Source of the DNA: Alkalihalobacillus sp. LMS39
GTDB lineage: Bacteria; Bacillota; Bacilli; Bacillales; Bacillaceae_F
NCBI RefSeq assembly: GCF_022812285.1
Contig: NZ_CP093300.1
Location: 3,224,001-3,288,000, forward strand
Reading direction: 5' to 3'
DNA length: 64,000 nt
Shown: one piece after another, positions 1 through 8,209 of the stretch
Layout of the letters: each line of letters starts with the position of its first letter
Numbering within the stretch: position 1 is the first letter of the stretch
The notes under the pieces: model-generated
Seen by the model: only the letters and a program-made list of their open reading frames with translations
Databases searched by the model: none
Told to the model about the DNA's origin: nothing
Made by a program: the position numbers and the translations under genes

Positions 1-1022
1 ATGATATCTTTTTTTTGAAACTTAAATTTTTTAAAAGCTTTAAAGCCATCTATCAATCTTTTTTGATGATTTTCAATATAATAGATTGTAGTTGACTCTT
101 TCGCTTTGACAAGACGACCATTTGGAAATAAAGAAGGGTTTGAAAAAACCGTTTCATCGATTTTTGGACCAAGCGAATATTTAAATAAAATCGGGTCAGG
201 GATTTCAACAATATCCCGATTTCGATAGTTTAGTACCGTAAACCACTCTCGGTCAATTTCTCTTCTTCGATTCTCTTCAATTACATACACGTTAGATGAT
301 TGCCCTTTTACTATTGTTCCTTCTGGCAAGTGCTCGGGAAGATTGGCATTTAAATTTTGAAAGGAATACGGAGTCTTATAACTAATATCCAAAATTTCAT
401 CTATAGGATGAAACGAAGTAAATGTATTTACCCGACTCCAAAAAGCCGCATCTGCATTATGCCAATACTTAGGGTCATCGTCCCAAAAGCTACCAAACGT
501 TTGAAACACTTGGTCGGCTATTTTTCTCGTATGCATAACAGAACAATGATCAACGATGTTGGCAGCCTCTTGTAATGTTCCTTTCGTCATCCGGGTTCGC
601 TCTGTTAATACATCCAAATGTTTATCGACATGGATGACTTTTTGTCCTGAATAAACAGCCTCTATCGCTGAATTGTGATTAAAGGCTTGCATCATCAACT
701 CTAATCGCTTAGGTACATACACCGTATCATCTGTTAAGTATGTTACGTATTCACCTTTTGTTTTTGGAATGGCTGTATTGATTAATGTCGCATAACGTGT
801 TGTTTTGTAACGGTTTTTATTTTCAATTTGACTATTATAGTAATGGATTCGTTCATCATGTAAATAAGATTTGATTTTCGTTGTCGTTTCCTCATTTGAA
901 GCATCATCCATAATAAACAATTCCCAATGTGTAAAAGTTTGTGCCAGTACACTCTCAATGGATTTTCCTACTGTGTTTGGTTTGTTGTAGCTTGTAAGAA
1001 TAATTGATACGACAGGCTTCAA
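1..1022 (-). CDS. spsA: SpsA-like family 2 glycosyltransferase with C-terminal repeats, partial (runs off left edge)
   Basis: This is an inverting GT-A glycosyltransferase that should transfer a sugar from a nucleotide-sugar donor to a growing polysaccharide. I translated it by hand: it starts with TTG at 1022 behind GGAGG (7 nt spacer) and stays open to base 1, about 340 codons. The N-terminus has the GT2 opening VSIILTSYNKP, then FIMDDASNEET, YLTDD (DxD-type metal site) and DHCSVMH. These segments closely resemble B. subtilis SpsA, the spore coat polysaccharide glycosyltransferase. After about residue 235, beyond the SpsA length, there are two copies of a short repeat with the cores VYVIEENRRREI and IYYIENHQKRLI. 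That repeat type occurs in cell-surface proteins. The gene follows the glycosyltransferase at 1044-2168 by 21 nt, so cotranscription is likely. The family is clear, the acceptor unknown. Confidence 0.85.
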   Translation of the reverse strand, partial: MKPVVSIILTSYNKPNTVGKSIESVLAQTFTHWELFIMDDASNEETTTKIKSYLHDERIHYYNSQIENKNRYKTTRYATLINTAIPKTKGEYVTYLTDDTVYVPKRLELMMQAFNHNSAIEAVYSGQKVIHVDKHLDVLTERTRMTKGTLQEAANIVDHCSVMHTRKIADQVFQTFGSFWDDDPKYWHNADAAFWSRVNTFTSFHPIDEILDISYKTPYSFQNLNANLPEHLPEGTIVKGQSSNVYVIEENRRREIDREWFTVLNYRNRDIVEIPDPILFKYSLGPKIDETVFSNPSLFPNGRLVKAKESTTIYYIENHQKRLIDGFKAFKKFKFQKKDI

Positions 1023-1043
1023 TTGCTCTCCTCCTTACTCGGT

Positions 1044-2168
1044 TTATGTGCGTAAATTATTCACTTTATTCATAAGCTCTTCCCGATTTGCATGTAACTG
1101 TAGCAATAACTGAAGCAACGCTTGACTATCCAATTGACCGACAACCCATCCTCCATTCAAATTCTGTACTCTTTCTACAGGTGCGCCTAAATTAAAGGTA
1201 ATCACAGGGTATCCAGAAAGAAGTGCTTCTGTTGTTGTATAAGAATATGTTTCTGGACAAATCGAAGAAATAACAACGATAGAAATTTCGTGTTGTGATA
1301 ATAAATACGACAATTGTTTCGGCTCATATTGACCAACAACATGGAAGTGACCCGCTTCATCACTATAAGGTGTAGGGTGTTTATCTGTCGTACCAATGAC
1401 TTTAATTGTCAATGGTAAACCTTGTTGTTTAATGGCTTCTTTAAGCTCATATAAAATTGTTAACCCTTTATTTTTTCCGATATGACCAATAAAAGCAATA
1501 TTCAATCGGTTCAATGCAAAATGTGGTTGGTATGTATACATAATATGCTCTGGGGTTTTTGGTGCAGAAACATGAATAGGAAGAGTCGGATAATATCGTT
1601 GAATAATTTCTTTCGTCGAGTGACTAGGTGCAATTACAGTATCTGCATGCTGGAGCAACTGAAAAAATTTATGTCTCCATTTGGCAATGCGAATCGAGGT
1701 GGCTTTCATATTAATTTGTGGCTCTGTAATAAGGTTCGTTTGAATACACGCTTGGCATTTCGCTATATTTGTTTCAGCAAAACAATATTTTTCTTCATAA
1801 TTAAGTAAGTTAAAGCTAGGGCAAACACAATAATAATCAGCAATAAAATAAGCATAAGGGATGTTACACCGAATAATATAATGAATAAGTTTAAATAGTG
1901 GAAATGTCACTAAATGATTAATATAAATATACGTTATGTTACACTGTTTTAACATTTTATGAAATGAACTCCAATTGAGTTCAGTTGTTTTTATTGCATA
2001 TCGTATTACTTTTTGTCTGTTCACTTCGATAACTGACAGTTGATTTTCGTTCATTCGCAAACGAAAAATAGTCCTTGTTCCTTTTAACTCTTCAATACAT
2101 TGATTCTCATAAACTTCCGTCCCACCACCCCAAGGATGGCAAATAAATAATACTCCAGACCTTTCCAC
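1044..2168 (-). CDS. Family 4-type glycosyltransferase
   Basis: This is a 374-residue GT-B fold glycosyltransferase. The C-terminal half carries the nucleotide-sugar binding features: FIGHIGKNKG near residue 228 and the E-x7-E motif in ETYSYTTTEALLSG near residue 305. The N-terminal half has an unusual cysteine-rich stretch (CVCPSF, YCF, CQAC, about residues 110-140), so a bound metal or disulfides are possible. The start is GTG behind AAAGGAGG. It is divergent from the glycosyltransferase at 2328 and lies directly upstream of the SpsA-like gene. The substrate cannot be read from sequence; a role in assembling the glycan of this cluster is inferred from position. Confidence 0.85.
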   Translation of the reverse strand: MERSGVLFICHPWGGGTEVYENQCIEELKGTRTIFRLRMNENQLSVIEVNRQKVIRYAIKTTELNWSSFHKMLKQCNITYIYINHLVTFPLFKLIHYIIRCNIPYAYFIADYYCVCPSFNLLNYEEKYCFAETNIAKCQACIQTNLITEPQINMKATSIRIAKWRHKFFQLLQHADTVIAPSHSTKEIIQRYYPTLPIHVSAPKTPEHIMYTYQPHFALNRLNIAFIGHIGKNKGLTILYELKEAIKQQGLPLTIKVIGTTDKHPTPYSDEAGHFHVVGQYEPKQLSYLLSQHEISIVVISSICPETYSYTTTEALLSGYPVITFNLGAPVERVQNLNGGWVVGQLDSQALLQLLLQLHANREELMNKVNNLRT

Positions 2169-2276
2169 TATAACTCCTCCTTTCTTAGCACAATTTCTTA
2201 GCTTACAACCATCCTATTACAGAAATTTCAATAAGATGATAATTACTCATATTTCCGTGCTACAAAGGAGACCAAA

Positions 2277-2304
2277 CTGACAAACTATCGTGTCAAATTA
2301 TAGT
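2277..2304 (+). promoter_or_regulatory. Candidate sigma-A promoter for the glycosyltransferase at 2328
   Basis: A -35-like CTGACA (2277-2282) is separated by 16 nt from TATAGT (2299-2304), upstream of the plus-strand glycosyltransferase. A second TATAAT at 2314-2319 lacks a good -35. The promoter fits the isolated orientation of this gene inside a minus-strand cluster. Confidence 0.4.
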
Positions 2305-2327
2305 AACATTACATATAATCTTTATGT

Positions 2328-3443
2328 ATGAACCTTATATTGGAGGTGGATATCATAAACATTTTGTTTACTTTTTTTATTCCAAGCGGTGGGGTGGAAA
2401 CGTTAAACAGACAACGTTATTATGCACTACAACCACATGGAATTAATTGCCATTTCTTATATTTACAAAAAGGAACAGGATTGCAAAACAAGATCGATGC
2501 CCCGATATTTGTCACCAACAATGATAAAGAAATTAAAGACATTATTGAGAAGGGAAATTTTGATGCCATCGTTGTAAATTCTGACCTTCTCTTACAAAAA
2601 AAAATGAAGGAAAGTGGTTATACGGGTCTTGTCATTTATGAAGTACAAGGGTTAGGAACGGACAAGAAATACGCTGATTACTTTTTACAAAAACACGCTT
2701 CACCAATATTAAACCAATTTTGTGATGCCATCCTTTATCCAAGAACACCTCATCTCGTCACAGCATTTGAAAAGCACTTCCCACATCTTCCTAAGTATAG
2801 TTTTCACAATAGCTTCAGTCTTGACACCTTTCATTATAAACGTCAACCGAAACAGCCAACCCCAATTGTCGGTTGGGTAGGTCGATTAGAGGAAAATAAA
2901 AACTGGCGTGATTTTTTAAAAATTGGTGCACAGCTAAAAAAGGAGTTTCCTTCATTACAGCTTTGGATGTTTGAAGACAGCACATTGTCAACAAAAGATG
3001 AAAGAATCGCGTTTAAACAAAATGTACAGGAATTACAGCTTCATCACTGTTTGCAAGTATTTGAAAATCAGCCACACCATAAAATGGCTGCATATTTTTC
3101 AACCATTGGGGATTCCGGAGGGTTTCTGTGTTCAACTTCAAAAGTGGAGGGTTTTGGCTATGCTGTCCTCGAAGCGATGGTTTGTAAATGTCCTGTGTTA
3201 TCAACCGATTCAGATGGAGTAAAAAATTTTATTAAACATAATCGAACTGGTAAATTTTTTACATTAGGCGATATCGCTGAAGCGGTCTCTCAAGGAAAAG
3301 AATTAATGACAAACAACAGATTAAGAGAAAAAATAAGAAATACTGGTGTAAAGCATATCGAAAATCATTTTTCTCCTGAAAACTATGCCACTCATTTCAT
3401 TAACATGATCGAGGAATTAAAAGTAAAGCGGCAAAGCCAATAA
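2328..3443 (+). CDS. Family 4-type glycosyltransferase (start codon uncertain)
   Basis: This GT-B glycosyltransferase has 371 residues from the ATG at 2328. The C-terminal donor site is visible as GWVGRLEENKNW near residue 183 and the E-x7-E motif in VEGFGYAVLEAM near residue 275. The annotated ATG has no ribosome binding site. A strong GGAGG at 2342-2346 lies 8 nt before an ATA codon at 2355, from which the protein would begin (M)NILFTFFIPSGG. That is a natural family N-terminus without the nine extra residues. It is the only plus-strand gene in the first 9.9 kb and ends at a bidirectional terminator. Function is confident at family level only. Confidence 0.85.
   Translation: MNLILEVDIINILFTFFIPSGGVETLNRQRYYALQPHGINCHFLYLQKGTGLQNKIDAPIFVTNNDKEIKDIIEKGNFDAIVVNSDLLLQKKMKESGYTGLVIYEVQGLGTDKKYADYFLQKHASPILNQFCDAILYPRTPHLVTAFEKHFPHLPKYSFHNSFSLDTFHYKRQPKQPTPIVGWVGRLEENKNWRDFLKIGAQLKKEFPSLQLWMFEDSTLSTKDERIAFKQNVQELQLHHCLQVFENQPHHKMAAYFSTIGDSGGFLCSTSKVEGFGYAVLEAMVCKCPVLSTDSDGVKNFIKHNRTGKFFTLGDIAEAVSQGKELMTNNRLREKIRNTGVKHIENHFSPENYATHFINMIEELKVKRQSQ
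2342..2357 (+). promoter_or_regulatory. Strong Shine-Dalgarno placed 8 nt before an ATA codon
   Basis: GGAGG at 2342-2346 lies inside the reading frame opened by ATG 2328 and is ideally spaced from ATA at 2355-2357. Either ATA is used as a rare start, or an ancestral ATG was lost and the unsupported upstream ATG, TTG 2340 or GTG 2346 is used. Confidence 0.5.
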
Positions 3444-3462
3444 GAAGAAAATGAAATAATAT

Positions 3463-3495
3463 AAGCCAGCTACAAGACTCCCATAGCTGGCTTTT
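3463..3495. terminator. Bidirectional intrinsic terminator
   Basis: The stem AAGCCAGCTA / TAGCTGGCTT has an 11-nt loop and is T-rich on the plus strand. It lies between the convergent 3' ends of the glycosyltransferase (3443) and the sulfotransferase (3499). Confidence 0.7.
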
Positions 3496-3498
3496 ACA

Positions 3499-4278
3499 TT
3501 ACCATAGTTGATTTTTTTCATATCCATATTCGAGTAAAAAATCTCCTGTTATTTTTTTGAACTTTTCTTTGTGTTCGACAGTAAATTCCTCTCTCCACCC
3601 CCCTTTTTTTCCTTTACGAAATGTCCATGCTTGACTTGGGTTAATATTATCTTTCATCAATTGTACCAATGTTTGCTTTGTCTCTTTTATTACCTTCTGT
3701 TTTTTCCTAAAGTCGTTTGTAAACGCCGATAAAAGGTTTTTCTGTTTTTCCAGGTTAGTGAAGTCATCAAATAAAAACTCAATAATGGATAAAATCGCTT
3801 TATCTTTATTATTTTCTTCAATCAAGTCTTCAAATCTCACACTGCATACAGAAGGGTCTTTTGTCCATTCATAAATGAGTCGATACTCATCGTAAACACC
3901 TGGATACCTCATAATTCCCCACTTATTCTGTTGCTCTTTTCCAATTAAGTCAACACCCATAATCAATGCATTCAATTGTTCGTCTTTTGTCACTAGGCGT
4001 TCTTGAAAAACTTTATGAAGCGGATGTTCTGGAAATTTGTCATTTATAAAATGCCTTAGCGACACTGTGACATCACGTAAGTCTCGATAAATTAAAAGAT
4101 GTTTGATTTCGTTTTCTTGCAATTTCCTAGCTAACGATTTTTCATAAGGTAAATGGCTCGTAACATAAGCTCCTTTTTGTAATTGAAATAGTTCATCTTC
4201 TTGCATTCGTTGTATATTTGGAATGCCTTCAATAATTTGCAGCAGTAAATTTGTTCCACTTTTTGGCACAGAATTCAC
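3499..4278 (-). CDS. PAPS-dependent sulfotransferase (Sulfotransfer_1 type)
   Basis: It transfers sulfate from PAPS to a hydroxyl group, here most likely on a sugar. All three cofactor signatures are present: the 5'-phosphosulfate loop VPKSGTNLL at the very N-terminus, the 3'-phosphate motif IYRDLRDVTVSL near residue 83, and the RKGKKGGWR loop near residue 222. The first usable codon is GTG 4278, but it leaves only four residues before the loop and has no ribosome binding site. The frame is open upstream as TPKIFVNSVPKSG, and AAAGGAGG (4319-4326) sits 7 nt before an ATT at 4311 that overlaps the preceding stop. The true protein is therefore probably 11 residues longer with an ATT start. Sulfotransferases are uncommon in Bacillus polysaccharide loci. 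Confidence 0.85.
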   Translation of the reverse strand: MNSVPKSGTNLLLQIIEGIPNIQRMQEDELFQLQKGAYVTSHLPYEKSLARKLQENEIKHLLIYRDLRDVTVSLRHFINDKFPEHPLHKVFQERLVTKDEQLNALIMGVDLIGKEQQNKWGIMRYPGVYDEYRLIYEWTKDPSVCSVRFEDLIEENNKDKAILSIIEFLFDDFTNLEKQKNLLSAFTNDFRKKQKVIKETKQTLVQLMKDNINPSQAWTFRKGKKGGWREEFTVEHKEKFKKITGDFLLEYGYEKNQLW

Positions 4279-4304
4279 AAATATTTTCGGAGTTTTTATT
4301 GAAT

Positions 4305-5474
4305 CTATAATTGTAATCCCTCCTTTACTTTGGATAGTTGTGTCGTAAAATACAACTTTTCAAAAATAATCTGTTCATAACTAGTGACCGGACTTAAGCT
4401 TTTATATTTATCTTGCTGAAACTGAATAATTAAGTTGTTTAAATCCCATGGCGAAGATGGAAATGCTCCTTTTCCATAAACCATTGTTAATGGTGTGTTT
4501 GCTCGTTCAAGTCCGAGTTGAACAGCTTCTTCTTTTGTTCCACTAGGCAGCTGTAAAAAGGTTAGTCGTGGATCATTAATTGGTTGAAGTCCGTCTGTTA
4601 CACTATGATTACTACTGCAGTCGATAATAATAAAGTTAAAATTACTATACGTTTGTTCTAACAAATCCTCGAATTTAGTTTCAACATTACTCATTTGGTC
4701 ATCTACTGGGAATATAATTGTTAAAAATGGAGCTATATGCCTCCGTTGTCTTGCTTCATATCTTGCCAGATTAAAAGCATATCTCCATTTACGATGACCG
4801 TCTTTCGAATGTTTTACTTGAGCTGATACGCTTAGTGGTGATTCAGTACGATATTCCATTAACACTTCAGGTATAAATTGAATGTCACAAACTTCTGTAA
4901 TGCGGAGCCAATATTCATAATCCTCTACAGGGGCAAGTTTATACCCTTCGATCATAGCGGCATACCGCTTTTTATACATAAACGAAACACCTATAAAACA
5001 ATAATTAACCAAATTTTCTTTCGGTTGATTTTGATAATCATAAAACTCTTTTAATTGTGGTTCTTTTAATTGCTCCCCGTTGGCATCAATATGTCGAAAA
5101 CTACTAAAAGATAAACCAACATGTTTAGGTGCCTGTTCTAACGTATTTCTGTGTTGCTCTAAAAAAGTTGGGTAATAAATATTATCACTTGAAACCCATG
5201 TGAAATATTTAATTTCACGTATACTCATTAAATAATGAAACCCTGTATTTAACGCTTTAGGAACCCCTTCATTTTTCTCTTTTTCAATGAGGTGCACCCT
5301 AGAGTCCCCTTCTGTTATCTCTTTTATTTGTTTGACCGTTTTAGCTGAAGCTCCATCAGAAACAATGACAAAATGAAAATGTTCATAACTTTGGTTAAGC
5401 ATAGACTGTAATGCCAGCTTTAAATATTCAGGAACTTGAGTATAAACAGGCATGACTACTCCGACATCTTTCAA
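4305..5474 (-). CDS. Glycosyltransferase with one full and one degenerate family 2 domain
   Basis: The protein has 389 residues. Residues 1-215 form a normal GT2 domain: VGVVMPVYTQVPEYL, then TWVSSDNIYYP near residue 93 as the DxD-type site, and PVEDYEYWLRI near 182. Residues 235-389 begin again like a GT2 domain (LTIIFPVDDQMSNVE, FNFIIIDCSSN), but no DxD or acceptor motif follows, so the second half looks non-catalytic. The start is TTG at 5474 behind AGAGGTG. It overlaps the probable start of the sulfotransferase, suggesting translational coupling. It is one of the assembly enzymes of this glycan locus, with sugar specificity unknown. Confidence 0.8.
   Translation of the reverse strand: MKDVGVVMPVYTQVPEYLKLALQSMLNQSYEHFHFVIVSDGASAKTVKQIKEITEGDSRVHLIEKEKNEGVPKALNTGFHYLMSIREIKYFTWVSSDNIYYPTFLEQHRNTLEQAPKHVGLSFSSFRHIDANGEQLKEPQLKEFYDYQNQPKENLVNYCFIGVSFMYKKRYAAMIEGYKLAPVEDYEYWLRITEVCDIQFIPEVLMEYRTESPLSVSAQVKHSKDGHRKWRYAFNLARYEARQRRHIAPFLTIIFPVDDQMSNVETKFEDLLEQTYSNFNFIIIDCSSNHSVTDGLQPINDPRLTFLQLPSGTKEEAVQLGLERANTPLTMVYGKGAFPSSPWDLNNLIIQFQQDKYKSLSPVTSYEQIIFEKLYFTTQLSKVKEGLQL
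4309..4326 (-). promoter_or_regulatory. Shine-Dalgarno 7 nt before an ATT codon
   Basis: AAAGGAGG at 4326-4319 precedes ATT at 4311-4309, in frame with the sulfotransferase and overlapping the last codons of the upstream glycosyltransferase. No ATG, GTG or TTG lies at a workable distance. Confidence 0.5.
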
Positions 5475-5506
5475 AAGTCTTCACCTCTTTATCGTCAATT
5501 TTGTTT

Positions 5507-6397
5507 TCAAGACAAGTTTCGGTAATAGTCCAATGTATCTTTCATCGAAGCAGAAAAAGGAATCGTTGGTTTCCACCCTAATTTTGATATTTTTTCAGGG
5601 TTGACTGGAAAAGGGTTATTTATTTCTCCATATTGCTTACTCTTCACATTAAAATGCACATCTGTGAAAGTTTTCAAATGCATGATGACATCTCCTAATG
5701 AATGATTTATTCCTGATGCAATGTCGTAAATTTCACCTGTTTTTCCGTGCTGAAACAAGACATCATATCCTTTCACAACATCGCGAACATCAACGAAATC
5801 ACGTTGAACGCCGAGATGACTAACCTCTAGATGCTTTTGTGCCGTTTCGTCTTGTTCCATATTCATGATTTTCCGTGCAAAAATCGAGCAAACACCGTTC
5901 GAACGACCTGGTCCAACGATATTTGAAGGTTTTGCGATTACGACGTTTAGTCCATATAAATGACTCCATGATTGAGCAATAAATACTTGCATCGTCTTAC
6001 TTAAGCTATAAGGGTGTGTGAGGGTTGCAATATTTCCAACATCAAATTGCAAAGCAGATCCAACAATGACCACTTTACATGAAGGACATTCTTTTCTAAC
6101 GGCGTCAAGCAAATAAATCGTCGTCATCATATTCGCTTGAATTGAAGAGACCGGGTCCTCCCATGAGTCTCCAACATGATTTTGCCCTGCTAAATGCAGG
6201 ACATAATCAGGCTTTGTTTCTTTGATTAGTTCTGAAACAGCCTTTTGGTTTGTTAAATCACAATATTTAACATCACAGTTTTTTGCTTCTACTTCACTTT
6301 TTCTAGTGATCGCAGTCACTTCATAGCGAGCGTCACTAAAATGTTGGCATGCATGCTGACCTGTAAATCCACTTGCACCTGTTATGATGATTTTCAT
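5507..6397 (-). CDS. NAD(P)-dependent nucleotide-sugar epimerase/dehydratase, GDP-mannose 4,6-dehydratase/Rmd-like
   Basis: This is an extended short-chain dehydrogenase of 296 residues. It has the Rossmann motif TGASGFTGQHA at the N-terminus, LAGQNHVGDSWEDP near residue 70 and the catalytic YSLSK (Tyr-x3-Lys) near residue 128. HLGVQRDFVDVRDVV follows near residue 195. These features resemble GDP-mannose 4,6-dehydratase and GDP-4-keto-6-deoxymannose reductase. The ATG overlaps the stop of the upstream reductase by 4 nt (ATGA), so translation is coupled. It probably makes or reduces a 6-deoxy sugar for the polymer. The exact nucleotide sugar is not decidable from sequence alone. Confidence 0.75.
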   Translation of the reverse strand: MKIIITGASGFTGQHACQHFSDARYEVTAITRKSEVEAKNCDVKYCDLTNQKAVSELIKETKPDYVLHLAGQNHVGDSWEDPVSSIQANMMTTIYLLDAVRKECPSCKVVIVGSALQFDVGNIATLTHPYSLSKTMQVFIAQSWSHLYGLNVVIAKPSNIVGPGRSNGVCSIFARKIMNMEQDETAQKHLEVSHLGVQRDFVDVRDVVKGYDVLFQHGKTGEIYDIASGINHSLGDVIMHLKTFTDVHFNVKSKQYGEINNPFPVNPEKISKLGWKPTIPFSASMKDTLDYYRNLS

Positions 6398-7221
6398 GAT
6401 TGTCGCATCCAGTCTTTTAATTCAAATATCATTTCTTTATAATCAGGCACATCATACTGGAAATCAGACCGCGTATTTTTCAAAGTTCGGTCAATCACTT
6501 TGCTATCATCAGGTGAAATTTCGACGTCTTCCTTTTCAAAGACTTCTTTTATTATCGTTAGTAATTCATATTTTGAAATTTTTGTTTCTGAACATAAATG
6601 ATACAAGCCCGTCACATGGTGCTCGATTATCTTTTCAATCGCTTTCGCTAACTCAAGTGTTGTCACTCCATTCCATAACGCCTTTGTGTAACCACTCACT
6701 TCTCCTTTTTGCTTCATAAACCATAGAAATAAGCCGATTCCATTGTCTTTTAATTCCGGACCTATAATGGACGTCCGAATCGTTACATGTTTATCGCTCA
6801 AAATTTCTCCAAGCTTTTTCGACTCAGAATAAACTGACGTTCCATCAGGGTCATCTGTCTCCGTGTACTCCCCTTTTTCACCAGAGAACACACAGTCTGT
6901 GCTAATTTGCACGAGTTTTCCACCATATCGTTCTGTTAACTTTACGAGTTGTTGTGGCAATATACTGTTCACTTGAAAAGCAAGAAAGGGGTCATCTGTA
7001 GCATGTTGATTTAATATTCCCGTACAATTTACTGTAATATGAGGTCTTATATTTTCGATAACTTTCTCAACCTCTTGACTATTCGTCACATCTAGGAAAA
7101 TACCATTTGTGTCTGTTTGATCACGCGAAGTATAATATACTTCATATCCTTCTTTTCCTTGAAAATATTTTGTAATAACATGACCTGCCATCCCTTTCCC
7201 GCCAAGAATAAGCAACCTCAT
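6394..7221 (-). CDS. RmlD-type NDP-4-keto-6-deoxysugar reductase (WbvR/FnlB-like role)
   Basis: This RmlD-family SDR has 275 residues starting MRLLILGGKGMAGHV. It shows the NAD(P) motif GGKGMAG, ISTDCVFSGEKGEY near residue 118, YSESKKLGE (Tyr-x3-Lys) near 141 and the RmlD-like tail. It lies between a UDP-GlcNAc 4,6-dehydratase and a UDP-GlcNAc 2-epimerase of the FnlC type, the same three-step order used for UDP-L-FucNAc or UDP-L-QuiNAc. The S. aureus/P. aeruginosa reductase CapF/WbjC is about 370 residues with a C-terminal cupin. That domain is absent here, which fits the WbvR type better. The chosen start follows GGGGG; an upstream in-frame ATG at 7239 overlaps the preceding gene. Confidence 0.75.
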   Translation of the reverse strand: MRLLILGGKGMAGHVITKYFQGKEGYEVYYTSRDQTDTNGIFLDVTNSQEVEKVIENIRPHITVNCTGILNQHATDDPFLAFQVNSILPQQLVKLTERYGGKLVQISTDCVFSGEKGEYTETDDPDGTSVYSESKKLGEILSDKHVTIRTSIIGPELKDNGIGLFLWFMKQKGEVSGYTKALWNGVTTLELAKAIEKIIEHHVTGLYHLCSETKISKYELLTIIKEVFEKEDVEISPDDSKVIDRTLKNTRSDFQYDVPDYKEMIFELKDWMRQS

Positions 7222-7222
7222 T

Positions 7223-8209
7223 TTAAATAAAGCCCCCATTCTTTAACATCGCTTTAATCTCAGATTGGGTCATTAAATTTTGACTAGAATTATAATCTTC
7301 TAGATTTGCAGGCTCATAGTTAGCGTACCGGTCCTTTAATCCTTCAATTGGTATCGTCGGTAAAATTACAAAATACTCATCATCATAGAGAATCGCTTTA
7401 TCACTTTCATATGAGGAAAGAAGCAACTCCGCAATTTTTTCCCCTGGACGTATACCAAGTATTTCAAACTCGACGTCTTTCACATTTGCTGCTTCAGCAA
7501 TAACTTTTGCTAAATCAACAATTTTACAAGCTGGCATTTTCATCACATATGTTTCCCCACCAAAGCTTTCTACTGTTGCTTTAAACACGAGTTTTATCGC
7601 ATCCTCTAATGTTAAAAAGAACCGGGTCATATCCATGTTTGTAATGCCAATTTTTCCAGTGTCTTTAATTTGCTTTTTAAAGACATGAATAACACTTCCA
7701 TTTGAGCCAAGAACATTTCCTCCACGGATACAGACAAACCTTGTTTTTGTGTTTAATGTGTTCGCGTGGATAATTAATTTTTCTCCCATTGCTTTTGTTA
7801 ACCCGTAAAAGTTAGAAGGATTGGATGCTTTATCTGTAGAAATGTAAATGACTTTATCAACATTACATTTCATCGCAACATCAATAACATTTTGAGTGCC
7901 GATGACGTTTGATTTTAACGCTTCAATTGGTTGGTCCTCACAGACAGGGACATGCTTTAATGCGGCGAGATGATATATATAGTCGACTTGATGACAAGCA
8001 TCGAGAAGAGAATCTTTTTCTTTAATGTCACCTATAATAAATTTTAATCTTTTATCATGATTAAACTCTTGTTTCATATCAAATTGATTTGCTTCATTTC
8101 TTGAAAAAATTCGAATTTCTTTAGGGTTATGAGTTAACAACTGACGAACTAGTTCATATCCCCATGAACCCGTACCGCCAGTAACTAAAATCGTTTTATC
8201 TTTAAACAA
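7223..8209 (-). CDS. UDP-GlcNAc 4,6-dehydratase (CapE/FnlA/WbjB family)
   Basis: It performs the first step from UDP-GlcNAc toward UDP-N-acetyl-L-fucosamine or -quinovosamine: 4,6-dehydration with epimerisation. The N-terminal TGGTGSWGYELV is the NAD(P) site, LAALKHVPVCE near residue 83 is the active-site segment typical of FlaA1/CapE-type enzymes, and YISTDKA with YGLTKAMGE (Tyr-x3-Lys) follow. The start is most likely TTG 8209, 8 nt after GGAGG and giving MFKDKTILVTGG. GTG at 8215 is too close to the ribosome binding site. It overlaps the 3' end of the epimerase gene by 8 nt, so the two are in one operon. Confidence 0.85.
   Translation of the reverse strand: MFKDKTILVTGGTGSWGYELVRQLLTHNPKEIRIFSRNEANQFDMKQEFNHDKRLKFIIGDIKEKDSLLDACHQVDYIYHLAALKHVPVCEDQPIEALKSNVIGTQNVIDVAMKCNVDKVIYISTDKASNPSNFYGLTKAMGEKLIIHANTLNTKTRFVCIRGGNVLGSNGSVIHVFKKQIKDTGKIGITNMDMTRFFLTLEDAIKLVFKATVESFGGETYVMKMPACKIVDLAKVIAEAANVKDVEFEILGIRPGEKIAELLLSSYESDKAILYDDEYFVILPTIPIEGLKDRYANYEPANLEDYNSSQNLMTQSEIKAMLKNGGFI

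Noticed and set aside
357-575. 72-residue frame on the plus strand
   Set aside because: It is antisense to the SpsA-like glycosyltransferase, which is continuous through this region.
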